This document shows positions 6,857 to 12,563 of a stretch of 12,563 bases of DNA, piece after piece; the stretch's first letter is position 1; each line of letters opens with the position of its first letter. The DNA comes from Leptospiraceae bacterium (lineage in GTDB: Bacteria > Spirochaetota > Leptospiria > Leptospirales > Leptonemataceae): assembly GCA_020440935.1 (NCBI GenBank), contig JAGRNC010000035.1, forward strand, positions 1 through 12,563. Direction: 5' to 3'. Position numbers and translations under genes: made by a program. The notes below the pieces were generated by a model. That model did not search any database, had not been told where the DNA came from, and worked only from the letters and a program-made list of their open reading frames with translations.

Positions 6857-8592
6857 TTGCCTGCCGGCTCGGCATGCATATCTTTGAAGTACCGCAATCC
6901 GGGCGCCCACATATGCGCTACGGGATCTACGTTCACGTGCAGCACAGCCGCTTTTCCGCTTTCCATTGCACGCTTGATTGCAGGCTCCAGCTCTTCATTG
7001 CTGTTTACATATTCGCCGTGCGCGCCCATGGATCGCGCCAGTTCATCGAATCGAATTTCGCCCAGATCGGCAGCGATCGTTTCATGGGGATCCAGGCGTT
7101 TGTATAGAAGCATTTTCCAGGGGCGCAGAGTGAACGATTGATTCATCTTTACCATACCCCATTGTCGATCGCAAAATACGACGTACAGAACTTTCATATC
7201 ATTTCGGATGGCGGTCTCAATTTCCTGCGGATGAAAGCCCATGGCGCCATCGCCGATCAAGCAGCATACTCGCTTATCGGGACGGGCTCGCGCGGCTCCC
7301 AGCGCCTGCGCCACTCCTGCGCCGAGCATGCCAAATTTAAATGTGGAAAGCACAGTGTTGGGTCGGCGCACCTGCCAGTAGAAGTTTGCCCAGATTGCTG
7401 TGTTCCCTCCGTCGGCCACCAATATGGTATCGTCGGGCATGGCTTGCCGACAGGCATGGACTGCGCGGGCCGGATGAACTCCATTGGACTGCTTCTCCAT
7501 GGCACGATCCAGTTTTGCCCGGTATTTCCTGCGACGCTCCTCGAATTGCTTGAGGTTATCGTGCGAAGGCCTGGGTTGCTGCTTTAGAAATTCCAGTAAA
7601 TCGCGAAGAAACACCTTAACATCGGATTGAATGGCGATATCGGCTGGCTTATTGGCGCCCAGGATCAAAGGATCCGTATCGACCTGAATCATTTTTTGCT
7701 GTGAAGGCGACTTCCAGTAAGGCGCTTTCCCCCACCAATCGGTTTCGCCCAATCGGGATCCCAGGGTAAGAACTACATCGGCCGCGTTTCGAATTCGATT
7801 GTTTAGCGGAATGTCCACCATGGGAATCGCAAGTTCGCTGGTTTCGCTAAGTACTCCGCGGCCCGCCCAGCTGGTGGTCACGGGGGCATGGAGCCAGTCG
7901 GCCAGCTCTTGTAGCTCAGCATGAGCGCCAGCATGGATGATTCCGCTTCCTGCATGAATCATGGGAAACTCGGCGGATAGCAGCATTTTTCCTGCTTCCT
8001 GGATGAGACCAGCAGGGGCGGCAGGCTCCTGGAGCGGTCGGTACTTTCCGGGCGATGAAAAGGCAGGCTCTGCCTTTACTTTACCGTTCATAATGTCTTC
8101 TGGAATATCTACGTGGACAACCCCCGGGCGGCCACTGTAGCAATGGCGCAGGGCACGTTTCATGATTTCCTGGATTCGCCCAAAAGATGGGACAGCCTCG
8201 CTATGTTTTGCGATGTGCGAAATGACTCCTACCTGGTCAAAGCACTGGTACGTTCCTCCGCGATCCGGACGCATCACTCCGGTGCGACGCGAGCTGGTAA
8301 TAATCAGTACCCGGTTTCCTTCGGCCTGCTCCACAACGAGGCCGGGCAAAACATTGGCCACTCCCGGTCCATTGGAGGCCATGCAAACCCCGAGCTTTCC
8401 GCTCAATCGTGCATAGGCACCCGCCATATGCGCCGCCGAAGTTTCATGCCTGGGAGTAATGATTTGTAATCCTTCTTTTACCGCTGATGAATACAGACCA
8501 AAGTACGTGCCATCTATGATTCCAAAGATCTGCTCCACTCCCTCTTCTTTAAGCATGCGCGCTACTACCGCGCCTCCGCTGATTTCTTTCAT
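6853..8592 (-). CDS. Thiamine-diphosphate-dependent enzyme, acetolactate synthase-like
   Basis: 579 residues with the three-domain order of the acetolactate synthase/pyruvate oxidase superfamily. The N-terminal pyrimidine-binding domain carries the activating Glu50 (PRHETSAAHMAGAYAR) and GPG (75-77). A central domain follows at about 190-340. The C-terminal pyrophosphate domain carries G447-D448-G449. The second half of the TPP motif, usually NN, reads C474-D475 in 'FCDRQWGMVKMNQ', so the Mg-ligand Asn appears replaced by Asp. The family joins or cleaves carbon-carbon bonds next to carbonyls (acetolactate synthase, benzaldehyde lyase, oxalyl-CoA decarboxylase, sulfoacetaldehyde acetyltransferase). 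The 'RQWG..K.NQ' stretch reminds me of the last, but I would not assign it. There is no small regulatory subunit gene nearby, so a branched-chain amino acid role is unlikely. The start has an excellent AGGAGA 5 bases upstream. It is the first gene of a coupled operon behind a sigma-54 promoter. Confidence 0.9.
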   Translation of the reverse strand: MKEISGGAVVARMLKEEGVEQIFGIIDGTYFGLYSSAVKEGLQIITPRHETSAAHMAGAYARLSGKLGVCMASNGPGVANVLPGLVVEQAEGNRVLIITSSRRTGVMRPDRGGTYQCFDQVGVISHIAKHSEAVPSFGRIQEIMKRALRHCYSGRPGVVHVDIPEDIMNGKVKAEPAFSSPGKYRPLQEPAAPAGLIQEAGKMLLSAEFPMIHAGSGIIHAGAHAELQELADWLHAPVTTSWAGRGVLSETSELAIPMVDIPLNNRIRNAADVVLTLGSRLGETDWWGKAPYWKSPSQQKMIQVDTDPLILGANKPADIAIQSDVKVFLRDLLEFLKQQPRPSHDNLKQFEERRRKYRAKLDRAMEKQSNGVHPARAVHACRQAMPDDTILVADGGNTAIWANFYWQVRRPNTVLSTFKFGMLGAGVAQALGAARARPDKRVCCLIGDGAMGFHPQEIETAIRNDMKVLYVVFCDRQWGMVKMNQSFTLRPWKMLLYKRLDPHETIAADLGEIRFDELARSMGAHGEYVNSNEELEPAIKRAMESGKAAVLHVNVDPVAHMWAPGLRYFKDMHAEPAGK

Positions 8593-8646
8593 GTCGCTCT
8601 CCTGCTTTTTTTACCGTGCCGAATCTAGTCCGGGCATTGATAGTAA

Positions 8647-8662
8647 TGCAAACAGTGTGCCA
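8647..8662 (-). promoter_or_regulatory. Sigma-54 (-24/-12) promoter of the thiamine-diphosphate enzyme operon
   Basis: Read on the - strand, TGGCACACTGTTTGCA matches the sigma-54 consensus TGGCAC-N5-TTGCA at every defined position, with GG (8661-8660) and GC (8649-8648) separated by the required 10 bases. The expected start of transcription is near 8636, leaving a leader of about 44 nt before the ATG at 8592, whose Shine-Dalgarno (AGGAGA) fits. The divergent neighbour encodes a sigma-54 activator, which strongly supports the call. Confidence 0.82.
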
Positions 8663-8685
8663 CCCTGGATCCCCATGGAACGAGG

Positions 8686-8709
8686 CCGTCGTCAAGAAAG
8701 GGCCGACGG
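8686..8709. repeat. Inverted repeat CCGTCG-N12-CGACGG
   Basis: A 6-bp perfect inverted repeat (8686-8691 and 8704-8709) with a 12-base centre begins about 25 bases upstream of the -24 element. It could be a protein-binding site or chance; it has no T-run, so it is not a terminator. Confidence 0.3.
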
Positions 8710-8830
8710 AGTTTCATGGATTAACAGAAAACGGCGATTGGTGCCATAGTATTGGCCTCCGGGCACAATTGTTTTGGTCACCGAGAGGAGGAAACTTGAG
8801 CTCTGGTCGTCGGGGTCTTCCGATTCTCCG

Positions 8831-8877
8831 CGATCAGAATTTAGCGATCAAATTTAATCGTTGACCAATGTTGATCG
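8831..8877. repeat. CGATCA repeat cluster, candidate upstream activator sites
   Basis: CGATCA occurs at 8831-8836, followed by GAATTTA, and again at 8845-8850, followed by AATTTA, as near-direct repeats 14 bases apart. The inverted form TTGATCG occurs at 8871-8877, pairing with CGATCAA (8845-8851). The cluster lies 170-216 bases upstream of the -24 box and just before the regulator start, a normal place for enhancer sites of a sigma-54 activator and for autoregulation. Binding is inference. Confidence 0.4.
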
Positions 8878-8895
8878 TCGAGCCAGCTTACGGGG

Positions 8896-10575
8896 ATGGT
8901 GCAGAATGATGCGCGGCCTTCCAGTGGTTTAAGCGATCCGGATGTAAGAGCATTGTTGGATGCCGTGCCCGGCTTTGGCTTTGCGTACGAAGATCTGGAA
9001 GGCTTTCTACTCCGAGTTCTAGAATTCCTGCGAAGTAGATTTGAATTCTCCCAGGCAGGCGTGATATTGTCGGACTCCTACGAGGGAATTCAGGCAGGCT
9101 CCTTGCCCGGTTCCGCATTTGTGGAATCCAGCTTGCGCCGAATTCTGGAGCCTGGATTTGCGGAATCTCCTCGGAGGCTGGAGCTATGGCGACAATCTTT
9201 TGCCGGGGCGGAAACAACCACAACAGCCAAAACACCCGCAACATCCGCAACATCCGCAACATCCGCAACGCCGAGTGCAGACGATGCCCCATCCGCAGCC
9301 GAATCCTCCGAATGGATCGCACGGTTTCAGCAAGAGATTCGTGCCGATGGCTTTGAGCTTTTCTTTCCCGTCATTTTTCAGCATGAGTTAATCGCGGTAT
9401 TCTTTCTGGGACCCAGGAATTCAGGACTGCCATACGGACCGAGCGATCGGCTATTTCTGGAGCTTGGATCCGGGATGTTTTCGCTAGCATTGCGAAATGC
9501 GATGATTCGATTCGAGAATGCCAGATTGCGCATGGCCGCGCCGAAAAACCAGGGCCCGTCCATCAAGAAGAATGCAAAGTCGGCGTCGGGTAATCCCAAA
9601 TGGGCCTCCGGTAAATCGTTATCTGCGGGCGGGAGAACCATAGTGTTTTCTGATTCAGCCACAGAATCCATGCTGCAACGATGGGCCCGGATTGGCGGTC
9701 CGGATCTACCGGTTCTCATTACAGGAGAAACGGGAACCGGCAAGGAATTGCTCGCTCGCTGGATCCATAACCAATCGGCGGGCGAGGGCCCCTTTGTGCC
9801 GGTTAATTGTAGCTCCATTCCCACTTCCTTGTGGGAGAGCGAACTGTTTGGGCATACCAGAGGTGCTTTTACCGATGCGCGAACCCAGCGTAGTGGACTT
9901 GTGGAGATGGCCACAGGAGGTACGCTTTTCTTCGACGAAATAGGCGATATGCCACTGGACATTCAGCCAAAGATACTTCGGCTGATGCAAGAAAAGGCCT
10001 ACCTTCCCCTGGGATCGGATCGGGAAAAGCGAGCTCGTTGCAGGATGCTATTTGCAACACACCGCGATTTATATCAGATGGTTATGGCCGGGCAGTTTCG
10101 TCAGGATTTGTACTATCGCATATGCGTGGTGGAAGAAACCATTGCTCCTCTGCGCAATCGTCCAGAAGACATAGAACCTCTATTCAAACACTTTTTGGTG
10201 CAGTATGCAACGCGATGGAAAGTAGCCCCCGCCGGAGTCGAATCAGACCTTATGAATGCAATGCGCAAATACCCCTGGCCTGGAAACGTAAGAGAACTAG
10301 AGAACTTTGCTGCCAGGGTAGCGCTGGAGTATTCCGGGCGTTCGGCTCCCGTTGGATCTTTTTCGCTGCTGGGCCGGCAGGTTGCTTCCGCGCTACCCGA
10401 TCCGGAAGAGGCCGATTCCGTTGATTTTGAAAGCAGCGTTTCCGAGTACTCTCGACGATTAATCCGACGCGCTCTACAGCAATCCGATGGAAACCGGGCC
10501 CTGGCTGCAAGGATGCTCGGTATCTCTCGAGGGCGTTTGAATTATCAGATCAGACAGTTGGGCATTCGTCCTTAG
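8896..10575 (+). CDS. Sigma-54-dependent transcriptional activator (NtrC-type enhancer-binding protein)
   Basis: 559 residues. Residues about 20-205 form a GAF-like sensory region, interrupted by a Thr/Ala/Ser-rich insert (about 106-137). There is no phospho-receiver domain, so it probably senses a ligand directly. A basic linker (about 215-245) leads to the AAA+ domain: Walker A GETGTGKE (277-284), the sigma-54 contact loop as GAFTDA (323-328) instead of GAFTGA, Walker B with GGTLFFDE (341-348), sensor I ATHRDL (387-392), the Arg-finger region FRQDLYYRI (401-409) and PWPGNVRELEN (460-470). A Fis-type helix-turn-helix closes the protein (about 532-556). The ATG at 8896 directly abuts GGGG, so the start is uncertain; the adjacent GTG at 8899 would be better spaced. 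The divergent sigma-54 promoter at 8647-8662 is the obvious target. Its last bases overlap the stop of the convergent hemerythrin gene. Confidence 0.93.
   Translation: MVQNDARPSSGLSDPDVRALLDAVPGFGFAYEDLEGFLLRVLEFLRSRFEFSQAGVILSDSYEGIQAGSLPGSAFVESSLRRILEPGFAESPRRLELWRQSFAGAETTTTAKTPATSATSATSATPSADDAPSAAESSEWIARFQQEIRADGFELFFPVIFQHELIAVFFLGPRNSGLPYGPSDRLFLELGSGMFSLALRNAMIRFENARLRMAAPKNQGPSIKKNAKSASGNPKWASGKSLSAGGRTIVFSDSATESMLQRWARIGGPDLPVLITGETGTGKELLARWIHNQSAGEGPFVPVNCSSIPTSLWESELFGHTRGAFTDARTQRSGLVEMATGGTLFFDEIGDMPLDIQPKILRLMQEKAYLPLGSDREKRARCRMLFATHRDLYQMVMAGQFRQDLYYRICVVEETIAPLRNRPEDIEPLFKHFLVQYATRWKVAPAGVESDLMNAMRKYPWPGNVRELENFAARVALEYSGRSAPVGSFSLLGRQVASALPDPEEADSVDFESSVSEYSRRLIRRALQQSDGNRALAARMLGISRGRLNYQIRQLGIRP
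9232..9267 (+). repeat. 9-bp tandem repeat inside the regulator gene
   Basis: Four head-to-tail copies of a 9-base unit (first copy ACACCCGCA, then three identical ACATCCGCA) encode the Thr-Pro/Ser-Ala part of the low-complexity insert in the sensory half of the regulator. The unit length is a multiple of three, so copy-number change would lengthen or shorten the insert without breaking the frame. Confidence 0.85.
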
Positions 10576-11087
10576 GAATCCTTTGGGTCTTCAGAAGAAC
10601 GAAATTTCAGAAATGGCTGGAATAAGAAATTGTTCTCCAGCTTCAGATGTAGCTCCATTTCCGAGGCGAAATCGTCCATTAAGTTTAGCAAAGGGATAGA
10701 AAGCTCCGAACCCTGCTGCGTGTCTATCTGGCTCGTAAAGGAATGGAGTACCTGTAGATGCCTTTCATGGAGCAAATGATCGGCCTTCATGTGTCTGCAT
10801 GCATATTCCAGAGCCGGATGCAGTTCGCCCGCTTCTTTGTTTTTCATTACTTCAATGACCGGAAATACGATGGTCTCTTCCATGCGGAAATGCCCGCGTA
10901 ATTCGGAATCCATGGTGCCGAGGAAAGCGTGCAAAGGGGCCATTCCCAGGGCTTCGGCCAACTCCCTCATGCGAGTTAGATCTTTTCCCAGGAATCTCTG
11001 ATGGTCCCGTCGTAAATAGGCAATGAGCCGCTCTACCGGCCACGGTTGCATTTCTTCCAGTTGGCGGTTGATTTCCTGCGGGTTCAT
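10572..11087 (-). CDS. Hemerythrin-domain protein, RIC/YtfE-like di-iron protein (copy 2)
   Basis: 171 residues, all-helical, with the same ligand spacing as copy 1: H29 (RRDH), H66 with E70 (HFRMEETIVFP), H99/H104 (RHMKADH) and H147 with E151 (HLKLENNFLF). The last motif is closer to the classical YtfE 'HxxLENNVLF' than that of copy 1. The N-terminal ScdA_N domain is again absent. The family repairs Fe-S clusters after nitrosative or oxidative damage, and this role is inferred here. The start ATG at 11087 has AAGG 3 bases upstream. The gene converges on the sigma-54 regulator, and its TAA (10574-10572) overlaps the regulator's TAG (10573-10575). It is monocistronic as far as can be seen: the next - strand gene upstream ends at 11306. 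Confidence 0.9.
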   Translation of the reverse strand: MNPQEINRQLEEMQPWPVERLIAYLRRDHQRFLGKDLTRMRELAEALGMAPLHAFLGTMDSELRGHFRMEETIVFPVIEVMKNKEAGELHPALEYACRHMKADHLLHERHLQVLHSFTSQIDTQQGSELSIPLLNLMDDFASEMELHLKLENNFLFQPFLKFRSSEDPKDS

Positions 11088-11305
11088 TTACCTTACAGTA
11101 GACGATGCAGGCCCCATTCAGATGAAAAAGTTTTGATTACATAAGGTATGACAATTGTTGTCGTTTGCCGGCGGGAGGATTCTGGTCCGTCGATTGAATG
11201 GATTCCTGCATTAGCGCCAATAGCACTGTTTTTCCAGGCGCGTCCGAATGTGCATTTCAGGCGGCTGCAGCGTCGCTTCGGAGGCCAAGCGCTGCCCCAT
11301 TTCTA
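11088..11305 (-). promoter_or_regulatory. Upstream region of hemerythrin copy 2 with inverted repeat
   Basis: This 218-base gap should contain the promoter of the hemerythrin gene. A GACAA-TTG-TTGTC inverted repeat sits at 11150-11162, about 65 bases before the start, next to an AT-rich TTGATTAC stretch (11133-11140). No clean -35/-10, sigma-54 or FNR site is seen. On the - strand, GC-rich imperfect inverted repeats at about 11260-11292 lack a T-run, so there is no clear terminator for the surface-protein gene. Confidence 0.3.
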
Positions 11306-12563
11306 CTATGGCGCATTAATCGTCTGGGTGAGGAGAAAGCCATTCGGCAAATCTGATACGGCGGTTATGCGAACTACGTAGCAGGAAGGGCCGAAGAAAT
11401 AATCCGACATGGTCTCATCTCCGGGGCTACTAAAATTTGCAATGCCCGTGCCATCACATTTGAAAAATGCGAGGTCTGGGTCACCGGTTGTTGCCTGAAG
11501 GGTCGCGCTTATTGAAACGGCTTCCACCACCGACACAAAGTAGTTCGCCGTCTCTCCCGCTGCAAGCGGTGGTCCACTGAGCGGTTGGATTGTATCCCCC
11601 ACTCCAAAGGTGCCTAGATCATTAGGAGCGGTGCAGACACTGGGGTCACCGTTCGTGCACTGGAATGCAAATTCGACCTCGCAGTTGGTGCTGCATCCGT
11701 CTCCGTTATTTGTATTTCCATCGTCACATTGTTCCGGAAAGGAGATTGTGGCATTCCCGCAAATTTGATCGGGTAAAAAGAAAGAGACTTCATCCCCTAG
11801 CTCACTCAAGCCTCCGTCATACCGCGATGCCAGTGCAAAATAATAAGTTTTACCACCTTCCAATATTTGCGTGATCAGAAAGAGTGTGCCGGAAGATGAG
11901 AAGCTGGGATCGGAGAGTACGACAGGCGACGTAGTACTGTAAAATAATTCATACTCGGAAATCCCGGCAGCCGCATCCCATGTCACTTCCAGGCCATTCT
12001 TGAGCAATTGAACGGACAAATTTGTCGGCGGAACGGCAGCAGATACCAGGATATGGGTGCTGTCGACGTCCGTACGGTCTCCGCCGGTACAGCTGCCCGC
12101 ATCATCGGTTAGCGATAGCTGCACTACGTAAGTTCCGGCCACATCGGGAACAAAGTAAGCGTCCATTTGATCGGAATTTACTATATCGGCCGACGACAAC
12201 TGGGAGCTTGCTGGAGCGTTAGTCAGAGTCCACTGGTACACATACTGACCTGACGAAGCTCCGCAGGCCGTAGCGTCGGGATCCGAGGAAAGGGCAGCGC
12301 TCAGTTGCACGCTTTCCCCCAGGGTAGCATTTGTGTCCAGGCCAGCGTCGACAATGGGGGCTTCATTCGCCTGAGGTGTGGTCGCTGTCAGTGTTCCATT
12401 CCAGCTGCTTCGGTTGTTGGATTCATCAAAGGCACGAATACAGAAATAGTATGGCCGACCATCGTCCAGGCCCCTTACTTCGAAGTTCACGATCGTGCCA
12501 GCCGCCAGCGAATGAGCCGTATTCGGTACAATCAAGGCTGTATCACATTGCAAATCGTTGGTA
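11306..12563 (-). CDS. Secreted multidomain protein (FN3, PKD-like, FN3, DUF4215 Cys-rich repeat), partial
   Basis: Only the C-terminal 418 or so residues are present; the frame is open to the window edge, so the start lies outside. Counting from the codon at 12553, the order is: end of a fibronectin type III-like module (to about 55, 'YYFCIRAFDESNN'); a PKD/immunoglobulin-like module (about 58-172, 'PIVDAGLDTNATLGESVQLS' to 'GTYVVQLSLTDDAG'); a second FN3 module (about 175-258, 'LEVTWDAAAGISEYELFYS'); a Myxococcus-type cysteine-rich repeat (DUF4215, about 264-310, 'CGNATISFPEQCDDGNTNNG' then 'DGCSTNCEVE'); and a C-terminal beta module (about 315-415) resembling bacterial pre-peptidase domains. 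All are extracellular modules, usual in large secreted or surface proteins. Cysteine-rich content implies export and disulphides. Ligand and role are unknown. Confidence 0.85.
   Translation of the reverse strand, partial: TNDLQCDTALIVPNTAHSLAAGTIVNFEVRGLDDGRPYYFCIRAFDESNNRSSWNGTLTATTPQANEAPIVDAGLDTNATLGESVQLSAALSSDPDATACGASSGQYVYQWTLTNAPASSQLSSADIVNSDQMDAYFVPDVAGTYVVQLSLTDDAGSCTGGDRTDVDSTHILVSAAVPPTNLSVQLLKNGLEVTWDAAAGISEYELFYSTTSPVVLSDPSFSSSGTLFLITQILEGGKTYYFALASRYDGGLSELGDEVSFFLPDQICGNATISFPEQCDDGNTNNGDGCSTNCEVEFAFQCTNGDPSVCTAPNDLGTFGVGDTIQPLSGPPLAAGETANYFVSVVEAVSISATLQATTGDPDLAFFKCDGTGIANFSSPGDETMSDYFFGPSCYVVRITAVSDLPNGFLLTQTINAP

Larger units (their letters stand above)
8593..8895. promoter_or_regulatory. 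Divergent control region between regulator and enzyme operon
   Basis: This 303-base region without a credible gene separates the divergent operon and regulator. It holds the sigma-54 promoter (8647-8662, - strand), a 6-bp inverted repeat (8686-8709) and a cluster of CGATCA repeats (8831-8877) at a distance suited to upstream activator sites. A weak + strand sigma-70 candidate, TTAACA (8721-8726) 18 bases before CATAGT (8745-8750), could serve the regulator gene. There is also an unattached strong Shine-Dalgarno (AGGAGG, 8786-8791). Confidence 0.6.

Noticed and set aside
6853..8592. Assignment of the ThDP enzyme as acetolactate synthase (ilvB) or sulfoacetaldehyde acetyltransferase (xsc)
   Set aside because: There is no small subunit or pathway neighbour for the former, and only a short motif resemblance for the latter; the altered NN motif argues against a confident name.
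8741..8766. Second and third sigma-54-like elements (TGGCAC on the - strand near 8742-8747; GGGCAC on the + strand at 8761)
   Set aside because: Neither has GC at the required 10-base distance from the GG.
9378..9962. 194-codon open frame on the - strand
   Set aside because: It is antisense to the AAA+ domain of the sigma-54 regulator with its intact motifs; the reverse translation looks like a shadow.
11130..11150. FNR or CRP-type site upstream of hemerythrin copy 2
   Set aside because: Only a single TTGAT half-site is present; the partner half does not match.
11148..11381. Possible small + strand gene of 77 codons
   Set aside because: It overlaps the end of the surface-protein gene, has a ribosome site only 1 base from the ATG, and shows no family features.

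Overview
The window looks like a chromosomal stretch of a free-living Gram-negative bacterium with moderate GC. The gene mix is lipoproteins, a multidomain surface protein with a Myxococcus-type cysteine-rich repeat, Fe-S/di-iron maintenance genes and a sigma-54 regulator. The style of the first protein, with a short lipoprotein leader, Cys, and then a hydrophobic 'AILALLYTG' stretch soon after the Cys, recalls lipoproteins of the Leptospirales (Leptospira, Leptonema, Turneriella). That affiliation is inference from style only. I see no rRNA, tRNA, CRISPR array, transposase or phage gene.

Layout. 1-2849 (+ strand): two exported proteins of unknown role, a lipoprotein with a concanavalin-like beta-sandwich and a 629-residue protein with a ZU5-like domain. 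2901-4982 (- strand): a tight set of RIC-type hemerythrin, U32-family Fe-S enzyme and single-cluster ferredoxin, with a 2-base gap and an 11-base overlap between genes. 5133-8592 (- strand): an operon of thiamine-diphosphate enzyme, NAD-dependent epimerase/dehydratase-type enzyme and short-chain dehydrogenase, joined by two 4-base ATGA stop/start overlaps. 8593-8895: a 303-base divergent control region. 8896-10575 (+ strand): a sigma-54 enhancer-binding regulator. 10572-11087 (- strand): a second RIC-type hemerythrin, convergent with the regulator and sharing stop-codon bases with it. 11306-12563 (- strand): the C-terminal part of a secreted FN3/PKD-like/DUF4215 protein running off the window.

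How it fits together. The control region carries a near-perfect -24/-12 sigma-54 promoter (8662-8647, - strand) that reads into the thiamine-diphosphate operon. The divergent neighbour is a sigma-54 activator with an N-terminal sensory-like domain, so a locally controlled, inducible three-enzyme pathway is the most economical reading. The substrate cannot be read from the sequence. A carbon-carbon lyase or ligase step flanked by two NAD(P)-dependent redox or epimerase steps is my inference.

Downstream, RIC-U32-ferredoxin forms a coherent Fe-S group: a putative cluster-repair protein, an enzyme of the family that does oxygen-independent hydroxylation using a [4Fe-4S] cluster, and a likely electron donor. 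A second RIC paralogue sits next to the regulator gene. The best candidates for an undescribed system are the sigma-54-driven three-enzyme operon and the RIC-U32-ferredoxin set.
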